Assembly (NCBI GenBank): GCA_026004735.1
Contig: BPJS01000001.1
Location: 1,798,001-1,862,000, forward strand
Origin: Isosphaeraceae bacterium
Lineage (GTDB): Bacteria > Planctomycetota > Planctomycetia > Isosphaerales > Isosphaeraceae
DNA length: 64,000 nucleotides
Reading direction: 5' to 3'
Of the stretch, positions 1-8,585 are shown piece after piece. Positions within the stretch are counted from its first letter, which is position 1. Each line of letters opens with the position of its first letter. A program made the translations under genes and the position numbers. The notes beneath the pieces were generated by a model, which searched no databases, was not told the origin of the DNA, and saw only the letters and a program-made list of their open reading frames with translations.

Positions 1-321
1 GCCAACCCAGCGCGGGAGGGGGAGTGGAGCGATCCGATCAAGCTGGAACGAACCCGCGACACGGGGTTGAGGCACGTCGATGGGGCGATCTCGATGGCGC
101 GGGACGGCCCGGATACGGCCCGGGCGGATTTTTTCATTTGCGTCGGGGATCAGCCGGAGTTGGATTACGGGGGGAAACGGCAGCCGGATGGTCAGGGGTT
201 TGCGGCGTTTGGTCGGGTGGTGCGGGGGATGGAGGTGGTGCGCGCGATTCACGAGGCAGCGGCCGAGGGGCAGATGCTCAGGCCGCCGGTCCGGATTCAG
301 CGGGTGATTCGCCTGGAGTGA
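1..321 (+). CDS. Peptidyl-prolyl cis-trans isomerase, cyclophilin type (3' end only)
   Basis: The reading frame is open from the first base of the window, so the N-terminus lies outside it and 106 codons are visible. Cyclophilins catalyse cis-trans isomerisation of prolyl bonds. The visible part matches the C-terminal half of the fold: FFICVGDQPELD (the family's FFI-x-LD strand), GQGFAAFGRVVRGMEVV (GFAxFGrVveGmdVV) and a closing strand RIQRVIRLE. Whether it carries a signal peptide cannot be seen. The following gene is on the opposite strand and convergent, so this is the end of its transcription unit. Confidence 0.85.
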   Translation, partial: ANPAREGEWSDPIKLERTRDTGLRHVDGAISMARDGPDTARADFFICVGDQPELDYGGKRQPDGQGFAAFGRVVRGMEVVRAIHEAAAEGQMLRPPVRIQRVIRLE

Positions 322-357
322 GCGGGAGACAGGGCGGGGGCGGGGAGTGCGTGGGCG

Positions 358-1035
358 TTAGCGTTTCTTGAGGGTCACACCGATGCCGGCGCCTTCCATG
401 AGGACGAAGGTGGTTTCCAGCTCGGGGTTGGTGGTGATGGCTTCGATGTAGCGGGGGTCGGGCGGGGGCGACTTCATGTTGTGGGCGAGGATCAGGCCGC
501 CGGGCCGGACCAGGGGGAGGAGTTTTTGGAGGTAGTCGAGGTAACCGGATTTGTCGGCGTCGATGAAGACCAGGTCGATCGGTTCGGTGTGTTGGGAGAC
601 AGTTTGGTGGGCGTCGCCCTCGATGATGGTGATCAGGTCGGCGACGCCGGCGGCCTCGAAGTTGGCTCGGGCGACCTGGATGCGTTCGGGGTCGATTTCG
701 TGGGTATAGAGGTGGCCGCCGGTTTTGCGGAGGGCGATGGCCAGCCAGATGCCGGACTCGCCGGTTGAGGTGCCGAGTTCGACGACGCGCTGGGCGTTGA
801 TGGCTTCGGCCATTTGGCGGAGGAAGCGGCCGTCGGTGTCGGAGACGTTGGCGTAGCGTTGGCCTTTCTGGGCGGCGGCGATGGCCTCGAGGGCTTTCTT
901 TTCGGCGTCGTCCTTGGCCAGGGGAGGGCGTTCGAGGGATGGGGCCGGGCGTCGGGGGCCCTGTCCCATCGCGGCTCCGAAAAGCCCGCCCGCCATCATC
1001 GCCAGACTCCAGACGACGAGATCGCGTCCGCGCAT
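358..1035 (-). CDS. Exported class I SAM-dependent O-methyltransferase (caffeoyl-CoA OMT-like)
   Basis: A 225-aa protein. The chosen ATG begins MRGRDLVVWSLAMMAGGLFGAAMGQ, a convincing signal peptide, and has AGGGAG about 11 bases upstream; a longer in-frame start exists but adds a non-coding-looking Pro/Arg-rich leader. SAM-binding motif I is VVELGTSTGESGIWLA; the acidic motif HEIDPERI and the family's VFIDADKSGYLDYL and LVRPGGLILAHN segments follow. The usual metal-binding DN after the last motif reads HN here. The substrate is unknown. A signal peptide is unusual for a SAM-dependent enzyme, because SAM is cytoplasmic. Confidence 0.8.
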   Translation of the reverse strand: MRGRDLVVWSLAMMAGGLFGAAMGQGPRRPAPSLERPPLAKDDAEKKALEAIAAAQKGQRYANVSDTDGRFLRQMAEAINAQRVVELGTSTGESGIWLAIALRKTGGHLYTHEIDPERIQVARANFEAAGVADLITIIEGDAHQTVSQHTEPIDLVFIDADKSGYLDYLQKLLPLVRPGGLILAHNMKSPPPDPRYIEAITTNPELETTFVLMEGAGIGVTLKKR

Positions 1036-1275
1036 CGCTCGACGACTCCCTGGGGGTTTGTCGGGTGCATCCGAAATACCTGATTGGTACCACCCCGATT
1101 GAGTCGACCACACGAGAGCGGCCGGCTCAAGCGGCAAGCGGTCTTCGGGAGTCGAAGGACGACGTGGCATTGAGCGGCGTTCACGAGTTGGCACGCGTCG
1201 AGGGTTGCAGGAGAGGGGGGCGGACGGGAGCGGGAGGGGTTCGGCGGGTATCCGGAAAGTCGGTGAGCGAGGAGG

Positions 1276-2769
1276 TCAGGATTCGGGGATCTGCTTGCCG
1301 GCCAGGTGGGGGGAAAGGATGGGGTGAGGGGTTGAGTGGGGCGGGTCGTGGCGGAGCTTGGCCGAAGCGCGGTGGGAATCCGGGGAACCGGGCGGCCCGA
1401 CGAGGCTGACCATGCGGCGGAATTTGCCGGAGGGCTGGTCGGACGTGAGGCGTGGAACGACTTCGAGGGAGAGGTCGAGCTTACCGTAGAAGTCGTACAT
1501 ACGGAGTTGGCGTTCGAGGGACCACCAGGCGTGGTCGTGGTTGAGGGTGTGGCCGGGGAGCAGCTCGAGTTTGATGACGACCTTGTTTCGCTCGACCTGG
1601 ATGGCCTGCCATTCGCGGACTTCGCGGGTGTAGTCGAAGGCGTTTTTGAAGACGCTGTTGATGAGCTGGCGGTAGGAATCGCCGTCTTTGATGTAGAAGG
1701 TGTCCGCGGCGCGGCCTTCGATCTTGAGGACGCGGGGCAGTCGGCTGCCGCAGCGGCAAGGCTCGGTGGCCATGGTCACGATGTCGCCGACCTCGTAGCG
1801 AATGATCGGCTGGACGCGGTTGGCGAGGTTGGTGATCAGGACCTTGCGGCCGGGCTGACCGGGGGGGACGGGGTTGTTTTGGTCGTCGACGACTTCGAGG
1901 ATGGCCCAGTCGGCGTTGACGTGAGCGCCTTCGTCGGTGGGGCAGCCATTGGTCAGGAAGGGGCATTCGCCGGTGGCGTAGTTGTTGAGGACGTGGAGGC
2001 CGAAGGCGCGGGAGATGCGCTGGCGGGCGGCGTCGGAGAGGCATTCGCTGTTGTTGACGACCTGTTGCAACTCGGGAGCGAGCTGGAGCCGACCGGCTTC
2101 GACCTCGAGGGCGAGCATGTCAAGAACGGAGGCGTAAGCGGTCAGGGCAGTGGGCCGGAAGCGGTTGAGCTGCTCGACGACGTCGGGGTCGGTCTGCGAG
2201 AGACGGAGGACCTTCATGAACCGGCGGGGACCGGGCGGCATGTACTCAAAGGCGGAGGCGGAGGGATAGAAGCCTTTCTTGAGGGTGACGACTGCCAGGC
2301 GTGCCGGGTCGATCAGTTTCTGGAGGGCGGTCAGCGGGGTGACCTTACCGGTGTAGCCGCGGGTTTGCTGGAGGGCGAAGAGCAGTTCGAGGTGGCGGCG
2401 GTCGGAGACCATGAGCAACGGCTGACCCTGGCTGCCTGAGGTGTGGCTGACGGCGTAGCGACCCAGGAACCAGCGGCCCTCGTTGGCGGGGTTGTCGACG
2501 AAGCGTTCGAGATCGGCGCGGCGGATCGAGCGGTCGGTGACGGTGCGGTCAAAGTCGGCCATCAATTCGGTCTTGCTGATGGGAGGCAGATCGGTGAGGC
2601 GGAAGCGGTCGGGATTGACGGCGTGGAAGCGGTCCCGGTAGTGGGGCGAGTGGGCAATGGCGTAGCGGACGAGAGCCTGAAGGCGGCGATGCTGAAGGGC
2701 GGCGATGCGCTCCGGCGACCAGCGTTGGACCGGCTTGAGAGCCAGGGCGCGGAGGGCGTAGCCGAGCAT
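1276..2769 (-). CDS. PaaK/CapK-family adenylate-forming protein (phenylacetate-CoA ligase-like)
   Basis: A 497-aa member of the ANL superfamily, nearest in pattern to phenylacetate-CoA ligase and CapK proteins associated with capsule genes. The N-terminus has the RLQALVRYAIAHSPHYRDRF motif; the P-loop-like TSGSQGQPLLM starts near residue 130; YATGEC and a Cys-rich segment CRCGSRLPRVLKIEGRAAD follow. It would activate a carboxylic acid as acyl-AMP, with CoA or another acceptor; the substrate is not evident. The last 40 residues are Pro/Ser/His-rich and fall outside the domain. No neighbouring CoA or capsule genes help with its role. Confidence 0.8.
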   Translation of the reverse strand: MLGYALRALALKPVQRWSPERIAALQHRRLQALVRYAIAHSPHYRDRFHAVNPDRFRLTDLPPISKTELMADFDRTVTDRSIRRADLERFVDNPANEGRWFLGRYAVSHTSGSQGQPLLMVSDRRHLELLFALQQTRGYTGKVTPLTALQKLIDPARLAVVTLKKGFYPSASAFEYMPPGPRRFMKVLRLSQTDPDVVEQLNRFRPTALTAYASVLDMLALEVEAGRLQLAPELQQVVNNSECLSDAARQRISRAFGLHVLNNYATGECPFLTNGCPTDEGAHVNADWAILEVVDDQNNPVPPGQPGRKVLITNLANRVQPIIRYEVGDIVTMATEPCRCGSRLPRVLKIEGRAADTFYIKDGDSYRQLINSVFKNAFDYTREVREWQAIQVERNKVVIKLELLPGHTLNHDHAWWSLERQLRMYDFYGKLDLSLEVVPRLTSDQPSGKFRRMVSLVGPPGSPDSHRASAKLRHDPPHSTPHPILSPHLAGKQIPES

Positions 2770-2862
2770 GAGCGCGGCCTCCTCAGAGTGCGAAGGGATC
2801 GTGCCGGGGCACGCGGGAGGAATCCCGCGCCCCTTTCAGATTGGATGCAACGCGGGTGTGGA

Positions 2863-2879
2863 CCCGCCATGCGGGTTTT
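2863..2879 (+). terminator. Terminator-like hairpin with T-tract
   Basis: CCCGC pairs with GCGGG across a CAT loop and is followed directly by four T residues, the layout of a short intrinsic terminator reading on the plus strand. No plus-strand gene ends nearby, so it may instead protect the downstream promoter from read-through, or be a structural element in a leader. Confidence 0.35.
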
Positions 2880-3054
2880 ACCACCTCGGCATTCTTTATC
2901 GGTTTAACGATGCGAGAACTGAATCGGTTTACGCCGAAGGCTCGGGGGACGGCGAGTGTCCTGGGCAGTCATGGCGGGCAGCGGTACCGAAGGTCGATCG
3001 GTCGCGGAATCAGGCGGGCGATGATCCGGTTCAACGTATCGACGAATCAGACGA

Positions 3055-3083
3055 TTGACATTCGGGATGGTAGAGGTTACCAA
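3055..3083 (+). promoter_or_regulatory. Putative sigma-70-type promoter for the small CPLC protein
   Basis: A perfect -35 hexamer TTGACA is followed after 17 bases by TACCAA, a weak -10 (3 of 6). It reads toward the small exported protein whose ATG lies about 65 bases downstream. A Zur/Fur-like operator was looked for and not found. Confidence 0.35.
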
Positions 3084-3149
3084 AAAAGGGCCGTAGTGGA
3101 TTGAATCCTCTTTAGGGTGAAGCTACGGCGTTTGATCTGGCGAAGTCCG

Positions 3150-3485
3150 ATGCAGCGATTCGGGCGCCTCGTCTGGTTGGTTGGGTTGCTGGCCGCTCAG
3201 TCCGCCTCCGGACTGATCGGGCCGGGGCACCACGCTTTCGATGGCGAGAGCGTGGCGCGATGCCTGGAGCCAGCCGAGGGTCCGAATTGGTCGGCCGAGG
3301 GCCATCAGGTCGGAGCGGACTGCCCGCTCTGCCACCTGCAGTCGCTCCGGGTGACGTGCCCAAGCAGCGACGACGGCGCGGAGCGACTGGTCGAGGCAGG
3401 CCGACTGGCTGTTGACCTATCCGCGCATCGGGCAGGATCGCCGAGTTACGATCCGTTCCGAGCGCGACCGCCGCCGGTCGTTTGA
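3150..3485 (+). CDS. Small exported protein with CPLC motif (DUF2946-like, metal-associated?)
   Basis: A 111-aa product from the ATG beginning MQRFGRLVWLVGLLAAQSASG, a clear signal peptide; a GTG 33 bases upstream is an alternative start. The mature part is short, has several His (GHHAF, EGHQ), an ADCPLCHL motif and a C-terminus FRARPPPV. Short exported proteins with a CPxC/CPLC motif and an Arg-x-Pro-Pro tail often sit beside metal-uptake genes; that is pattern resemblance, not proven homology. The next gene resembles a zinc-regulated family, which would fit a metal role. No enzymatic motif is seen. Confidence 0.5.
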   Translation: MQRFGRLVWLVGLLAAQSASGLIGPGHHAFDGESVARCLEPAEGPNWSAEGHQVGADCPLCHLQSLRVTCPSSDDGAERLVEAGRLAVDLSAHRAGSPSYDPFRARPPPVV

Positions 3486-3924
3486 AGGAAGGATTGCGAC
3501 GAATTGGGCCGCGCTGCGCCTGGCCGATTCGGGAATGGGGACGAACCGCGCGCGTCGGCACCTCGCGAGCGTCGATGACCGGCGCGCGGGCGACCTGCGA
3601 GCGCGGGCCGGTTGGAAACCCGCGGCCTGGTTCGGGTGCGGCCGGACCAGGGCCCGGGTGATCGTGATGCGGCCGGATGTCGCGCGAACCGAGGCGTAAG
3701 CCTGTCCGGACGTCGCGCGTTGCGGTGTTGGCGGGGCTTGGGCCGGTTGGCTCGGCGGCGTCCTGATTGGGCCGGCAAAAGCAACGGTGCGGCCTCGCGA
3801 GGTTCCGCCGCGGGGCTGGCGCGGACCGGCTGCGCGCAGCGCGGCCGGCGCGGGGAATGCGGAAGCGGGATTTGGACGATTCAAGACGATTTCAGAGAGC
3901 TTCTCACAGAGAGGGAGGTAGGCG
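3486..3924. other. 439-base intergenic region, no recognisable gene
   Basis: Frames here are open only because of high GC content and give Arg-rich, low-complexity translations. No tRNA, hairpin terminator or strong promoter hexamers were recognised. It may hold the leader of the PEP-CTERM gene; a good Shine-Dalgarno (GGGAGG) lies just before that gene. Confidence 0.4.
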
Positions 3925-4803
3925 ATGAAGAAGCTGATGTTGGCGGTGGTGATGGTCGGCCTCGGCTCGCTGAATGCGAGTGCGGAGCTGGTGTCGTACT
4001 ACATCGGCCGGGACTTGAGGGAGACGATCCCAACGGGGCCCTACGCGGGTCTGGCCAACCCGAACTACAACCGGCTGACGTTGTTGTACGCGCACACGTA
4101 CGAGCTGACGCCGGAGATCAACCATTACCACTCCAAGAGCACCTACACGTATTTTGGACCGAACTTGGGGGCGGCGACGGCGGTTCAGCCGTTCAACGGG
4201 ACAGCCGCCGGCGAGCCACGGAACTATTTGCCGGAGACGGCCGGCGGTCGGATCGTGTTGTTGCCGGGGTCGGGCGTCTTCGCCGGGCAGTTTGTGAGCG
4301 GATTGACGCCGGGTGTTGAGTACGCCGATCTGAGGATCAAGTCGGTGGACTCGTTGGCGGGATTTCCGGATGGTTCGCCCGAGAACATTCTCTGGAAGAG
4401 CGGCGGGAATCAGCCGGTGGGCCGGTGGGCTGGCTCGATGGCCGGGTCGCGGATCACGCTGGTGTTGGTCGAAGCGTCGGCGGGCCTGGTGGTGGCCGAC
4501 GCCTTAGGCAACACGATCCTGAGCAATCCCGGGGACGTGTACGAACTGGGCGACGGCGGCGTGGGGCTGGACTTCACGCCGATCTTTGCAGCGAACCGGC
4601 TGGGGCAGCACTATGCTGTCTTCAAGCTGGTGGATTCAGGGACGGGAAACGACGGCGGGCCGTGGGGTGAATCCGGGCTGTTCCGTTACAACATGCGGGC
4701 GGCGGTTCCGGAGCCGGGAAGCCTGGTGCTGGCGCTTGGCGGGCTTGGGACGGCTGGGCTGCTGGCCGGGCGGCGTCGGAGACGGGTCCGGGTCGTGCGC
4801 TGA
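3925..4803 (+). CDS. PEP-CTERM exported protein, All3515-like (Zur-linked family)
   Basis: A 292-aa protein with signal peptide MKKLMLAVVMVGLGSLNASA and a C-terminal sorting tail: VPEPGS, a hydrophobic segment and a final RRRRRVRVVR cluster, as recognised by exosortase systems. The body resembles the cyanobacterial All3515 family of PEP-CTERM proteins known to be repressed by the zinc regulator Zur: NPNYNRLTLLYAH, HYHSKSTYTYFGP and RWAGSMAGSRITL fit the remembered pattern, and the His cluster would suit metal binding. This assignment is from memory of the family. GGGAGG lies about 8 bases before the ATG. No Zur box was identified. Confidence 0.7.
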   Translation: MKKLMLAVVMVGLGSLNASAELVSYYIGRDLRETIPTGPYAGLANPNYNRLTLLYAHTYELTPEINHYHSKSTYTYFGPNLGAATAVQPFNGTAAGEPRNYLPETAGGRIVLLPGSGVFAGQFVSGLTPGVEYADLRIKSVDSLAGFPDGSPENILWKSGGNQPVGRWAGSMAGSRITLVLVEASAGLVVADALGNTILSNPGDVYELGDGGVGLDFTPIFAANRLGQHYAVFKLVDSGTGNDGGPWGESGLFRYNMRAAVPEPGSLVLALGGLGTAGLLAGRRRRRVRVVR

Positions 4804-4820
4804 GCAGAATGGTTCGCGCC

Positions 4821-4865
4821 GCGGCGGTGGGGCGTGGGGCACGAGGCTCCACGCCGCACCGCTGC
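4821..4865 (+). terminator. Strong GC hairpin after the PEP-CTERM gene
   Basis: The arms 4821-4837 and 4849-4865 pair over 17 positions with one G-T wobble and one mismatch, around an 11-base loop. It begins about 18 bases after the stop codon. There is no T-tract, so it is either a U-less terminator or an mRNA 3'-end stabiliser. Confidence 0.5.
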
Positions 4866-4890
4866 GGGCGGTTGAGGAAGGTGAGGCAGA

Positions 4891-4911
4891 CTTCTCGCAT
4901 ATAATGAGAAG
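4891..4911 (+). promoter_or_regulatory. TATAAT inside an inverted repeat upstream of cytidine deaminase
   Basis: A perfect -10 hexamer TATAAT (4900-4905) is flanked by CTTCTC (4891-4896) and GAGAAG (4906-4911), a 6-bp inverted repeat. It lies about 50 bases before the cytidine deaminase start. No good -35 is present at 17 bases; TTGAGG is at 22. The repeat around the -10 could be an operator. Confidence 0.35.
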
Positions 4912-4954
4912 ATGGTGATGGAACGGGGCAATCGGGTCGGGGAGGGACGGGTTG

Positions 4955-5371
4955 ATGTCTGGCGGGACGGTGATTGACGTCGAGAGTCTGGACCGCGTGG
5001 CGCGTGAGGCGGCGGGGCGGGCGTACTGCCCGTACAGCGGGTTTGCGGTGGGGGCCGCGGTGCAGGCTGAGGACGGGCGAATTTTCGCGGGATGCAACGT
5101 GGAGAATGCGTCGTATGGGCTGACGTTGTGCGCGGAGCGGGCGGCGGTGGGGGCGATGGTCGCGGGGGGAGGGCGTCGGGTCGTTGCGGTGGCGATCTAC
5201 ACGCCGACGCCAGAGCCGACGACGCCGTGTGGAGCCTGCCGGCAGGTAATGCGCGAGTTTGGCCAGGAGGCAGTGATCTGGTCGAGCTGTGATGGGCCGG
5301 GGCGATGGCAATCGAGCGTGAGCGAGATGTTGCCCGCGGCATTTGGACCGGCGACGCTGGCCGGCCGTTGA
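4955..5371 (+). CDS. cdd: Cytidine deaminase
   Basis: A 138-aa enzyme of pyrimidine salvage that deaminates cytidine and deoxycytidine to uridine forms. The zinc site is complete: Cys59 with catalytic Glu61 in TLCAERAA and Cys92/Cys95 in TPCGACRQ; the substrate motif [11 protein letters not shown] and [10 protein letters not shown] are also present. The length is that of the tetrameric class. The ATG is preferred over the TTG one codon upstream because GGAGGG is well spaced from it. leuS follows after about 100 bases and may be co-transcribed. Confidence 0.93.
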   Translation: MSGGTVIDVESLDRVAREAAGRAYCPYSGFAVGAAVQAEDGRIFAGCNVENASYGLTLCAERAAVGAMVAGGGRRVVAVAIYTPTPEPTTPCGACRQVMREFGQEAVIWSSCDGPGRWQSSVSEMLPAAFGPATLAGR

Positions 5372-5477
5372 TTCAACGGGTGCGACGTGGCGGCTGAAGG
5401 CATGGCGGCGGACGGCCCGGTGTGGTTATGGTGTCGAAGTTCCATCCGACCGTGGCCCTTGGGGCTTTGAGAGAGCG

Positions 5478-8441
5478 ATGCCGGCGTACCATTTTCAGCG
5501 GATCGAGTCGAAGTGGCAGTCGTATTGGGAGCAGCGCAAGACGTTTCGGACCGAGGATCGGGTCGAGGGCAAGCCGAAGCTCTATGTGCTCGACATGTTT
5601 CCGTATCCGAGCGGGGCGGGGCTGCACGTCGGTCATCCCGAGGGGTACACGGCGACGGATATCTACTGCCGGTTTCAGCGGATGCGGGGCTACCATGTGC
5701 TGCATCCGATGGGGTGGGATGCGTTTGGGTTGCCGGCTGAGCAGTATGCGGTGCAGACGAACACGCATCCGCGGATCACGACGCAGCGCAACATCGAGAC
5801 GTTTCGGCGGCAGATCAAGGCGCTCGGGTTCAGCTACGACTGGGACCGTGAGATCGATACGACCGACCCGGCGTACTATAAGTGGACACAGTGGATTTTT
5901 CTGCTGATTCACGACACGTGGTTTGACCCGGATTGCGAGTGGGTCGATCCCGAGGGGCGGCGGCGGCGGGGCAAGGGGAGGCCGATCGCCGAGTTGCCAA
6001 TCCCGCCGGGGACGAAGGACGTCGCAGCGTATCGGGATTCGAAGCGGCTGGCCTACCGGGCGGAGGTGCCGGTCAACTGGTGCCCGGCGCTGGGGACGGT
6101 GCTGGCCAACGAGGAGGTCAAGGACGGCAAGAGCGAGCGGGGGGGGCACCCGGTCGTTCGGATGCCGCTCAAACAATGGATGTTGCGGATCACGGCGTAT
6201 GGGGATCGGCTGGTCGAGGATTTGGAGGGGCTGGACTGGTCGCCTGCGATCAAGGAGATGCAGCGCAATTGGGTGGGGCGATCGGAAGGCGCGGAGGTGG
6301 ACTTTAAGGTGAAGCGTGGGGGGGATTACGACAACTGGCGGGTGCGTCGGCAGCGGACGCGGTTTGCGGCGGAGCCGGAACCGGACGTGATCCGGATCTT
6401 CACGACGCGGCCAGACACGCTCTTCGGAGCGACGTACATGGTCCTGGCGCCCGAGCATCCGCTGGTGGAGAGGCTGACGACGCCCGAACAGCGCGGGGCG
6501 GTGGAGGCCTATCGCGAGCAGGCCGCCTCGAAGAGCGATCTGGATCGAACCGATCTGGCCAAGGCGAAGACCGGTGTCTTCACCGGCGCCTACGCCGTCA
6601 ATCCGGTCAATGGTGAAAATATTCCGATCTGGGTGGCCGATTACGTGATGATGGGATACGGCACCGGGGCGATCATGGCCGTTCCCGGCCACGACGAGCG
6701 AGACTTCGCGTTTGCCGACGTCTACAACCTGCCGGTCCGGCCCGTGGTCATGCCGCCGGATGATTGGCTCGAGGCGCATCGGATCGACCGGGACGCGGCG
6801 GGGGATTTGGCCTCGCTTCGGCATGATTACCTGACCAATCCCGGCCGATTCAGCGAGGCCTACTGCGGTGAGGGCGTGGCGGTCAATTCGGCCAACCGGG
6901 AGGTGAGCCTCGACGGCAAGCCGACCGCGGAGGCCAAGCGCCTGATTGTGCGGTGGCTGGAAGAGCAGGGGCTGGGTCGGCGGGCCGTTAACTACAAGTT
7001 GCGTGACTGGCTCTTCAGCCGCCAGCGCTACTGGGGCGAGCCGTTTCCGATCGTCCTGGACGAGCAGGACCGGGCGCATCCGCTGCCGGTCGAGGAACTG
7101 CCGGTGAGGCTGCCGGAGCTGGCCGATTTTCAGCCCACCGGACGTCCCGAGCCGCCACTGGCGAAGGCCACAGAGTGGGTTCGCTATTCGGAGACGCTCC
7201 GGCGTGAGACCAACACGATGCCGCAGTGGGCCGGCTCGTGCTGGTACTACCTGCGGTATCTGGACCCGAAGAACGACCAGGCACCCTGGGACCCCGAGAA
7301 GGAACGGTACTGGATGCCGGTCGATCTTTATGTGGGCGGGGCCGAGCATGCGGTGCTGCATTTGCTGTATGCGCGGTTCTGGCACAAAGTGTTGTTCGAC
7401 CGCGGGTATGTCTCGACGCTTGAGCCGTTCCGAAGGCTGGTCAACCAGGGGATGATTCTGGGAGAGACCGAATATACGGGGTACCGCGACGAGGCAGGGC
7501 GGTGGGTGAGTGCCTCGCAGGTGGTCGAGACCGAGGAAGGGCTGGTCGCGCGGACGGGGGAGGGGACGGTCCGGATTCGGGCCGAGCGGCTGGATGAGCG
7601 CGACGTGGTCAAGAAGGGAGAGGGGTTTGTGCTGGCGGCCGATGCCTCGATCCGCGTGGATGCGCGGGCGCACAAGATGTCGAAGTCGCGGGGCAATGTG
7701 ATCAATCCGGATGAGGTGATCGCCGAGTATGGGGCGGACAGTCTGCGGCTTTATGAGATGTTCATGGGACCATTGGAGGCGACCAAGCCCTGGAGCATGA
7801 AGGGCGTCGAGGGGGTATATCGGTTTCTGGGCCGAGCCTGGCGGATGATCGTCGACTTCGAGGCTGACGACCTGCGGCTCGACCCTCGGGTGCGCGAGGT
7901 CGAGCTAAGCGACGACCAGGCGCGTGTCGTGGCGCGGACGGTGGCGGCCGTGACCGAGGACATTCAAGGCTTACGGTTCAACACGGCGATCAGCCGGCTG
8001 ATGGAGTTTGTCAATTATTTTACGGGGCAGGAGGTGAGGCCGAAGCGGGCGATGGAGACGTTTGCGCTGCTGCTCTCGCCGTTTGCGCCTCATTTGGGCG
8101 AGGAGTTGTGGGAGTTGTTGGGTCACGATCAGAGTCTGGCCTACCATCCTTGGCCTACGGTGCGGAATCGGCAGGAGATTGAAGGCGGAGGGCTGACCGC
8201 GGACGAGCTGAGGTTTGCGTTTGACGTGACGTTACTGGCCGACGAGACGATTGAAGTGCCGGTACAGGTCAATGGCAAGCTGAGGGCGCGGGTTCGGGTC
8301 GCCGCGGACATGGACCGCGGTGATCTGGAGCAAGCGGCGCGGCGTGAGCCGAGGGTCGCGGAATTGCTGGCCGGCCAGACGGTGGTCAAGACGATCGTGG
8401 TACCGGGGAAGCTGGTCAATTTTGTGGTGAAGGGGGGATAG
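5478..8441 (+). CDS. leuS: Leucyl-tRNA synthetase
   Basis: A 987-aa class I aminoacyl-tRNA synthetase that charges tRNA-Leu. The signature HVGH (residues 50-53, in [16 protein letters not shown]) and KMSKS (733-737) frame the catalytic core. The CP1 editing domain shows [21 protein letters not shown] and the [16 protein letters not shown] loop. LeuRS-specific [14 protein letters not shown] and the anticodon-binding/C-terminal region (VNGKLRARV) are present. The ATG beginning [13 protein letters not shown] matches where the family starts; an upstream in-frame extension is not LeuRS-like. It is somewhat longer than the E. coli enzyme, largely through insertions around residues 120-300. Confidence 0.95.
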   Translation: MPAYHFQRIESKWQSYWEQRKTFRTEDRVEGKPKLYVLDMFPYPSGAGLHVGHPEGYTATDIYCRFQRMRGYHVLHPMGWDAFGLPAEQYAVQTNTHPRITTQRNIETFRRQIKALGFSYDWDREIDTTDPAYYKWTQWIFLLIHDTWFDPDCEWVDPEGRRRRGKGRPIAELPIPPGTKDVAAYRDSKRLAYRAEVPVNWCPALGTVLANEEVKDGKSERGGHPVVRMPLKQWMLRITAYGDRLVEDLEGLDWSPAIKEMQRNWVGRSEGAEVDFKVKRGGDYDNWRVRRQRTRFAAEPEPDVIRIFTTRPDTLFGATYMVLAPEHPLVERLTTPEQRGAVEAYREQAASKSDLDRTDLAKAKTGVFTGAYAVNPVNGENIPIWVADYVMMGYGTGAIMAVPGHDERDFAFADVYNLPVRPVVMPPDDWLEAHRIDRDAAGDLASLRHDYLTNPGRFSEAYCGEGVAVNSANREVSLDGKPTAEAKRLIVRWLEEQGLGRRAVNYKLRDWLFSRQRYWGEPFPIVLDEQDRAHPLPVEELPVRLPELADFQPTGRPEPPLAKATEWVRYSETLRRETNTMPQWAGSCWYYLRYLDPKNDQAPWDPEKERYWMPVDLYVGGAEHAVLHLLYARFWHKVLFDRGYVSTLEPFRRLVNQGMILGETEYTGYRDEAGRWVSASQVVETEEGLVARTGEGTVRIRAERLDERDVVKKGEGFVLAADASIRVDARAHKMSKSRGNVINPDEVIAEYGADSLRLYEMFMGPLEATKPWSMKGVEGVYRFLGRAWRMIVDFEADDLRLDPRVREVELSDDQARVVARTVAAVTEDIQGLRFNTAISRLMEFVNYFTGQEVRPKRAMETFALLLSPFAPHLGEELWELLGHDQSLAYHPWPTVRNRQEIEGGGLTADELRFAFDVTLLADETIEVPVQVNGKLRARVRVAADMDRGDLEQAARREPRVAELLAGQTVVKTIVVPGKLVNFVVKGG

Positions 8442-8585
8442 GCAGGTCGGAACGGATTTGCCCGGACAGATCGGCGTTGGGGGCGGAGGCAGGGCGCTGT
8501 CGAAGATCGGGGAGCCAACGGGCCGGATTGTTGGGTGAGCGGACAGGCGTGGCGAGGGGCGTGAGCTAGAGAGCGTGGTGAGGCG

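Larger units (their letters stand above)
2770..3149. other. Divergent intergenic region with two inverted repeats and a promoter
   Basis: This 380-base gap separates divergent genes. No convincing coding frame is seen. It holds an imperfect GC hairpin near 2818-2844 followed by TTT, and a second hairpin (CCCGC, loop CAT, GCGGG) at 2863-2875 followed by TTTT. A TTGACA hexamer lies at 3055-3060 and a small GGATT-G-AATCC inverted repeat at 3098-3108. Confidence 0.5.

Noticed and set aside
2810..2880. A riboswitch in the divergent 2.8-3.1 kb gap
   Set aside because: Only simple hairpins are seen; no known aptamer consensus could be matched by eye.
3612..4319. Plus-strand frame overlapping the PEP-CTERM gene
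   Set aside because: No start with a ribosome-binding site and no family pattern; the PEP-CTERM frame has signal peptide and sorting tail.
5373..7673. 766-aa open frame antisense to leuS
   Set aside because: Arg/Pro-rich translation caused by GC-rich third positions; leuS on the plus strand has complete family motifs.
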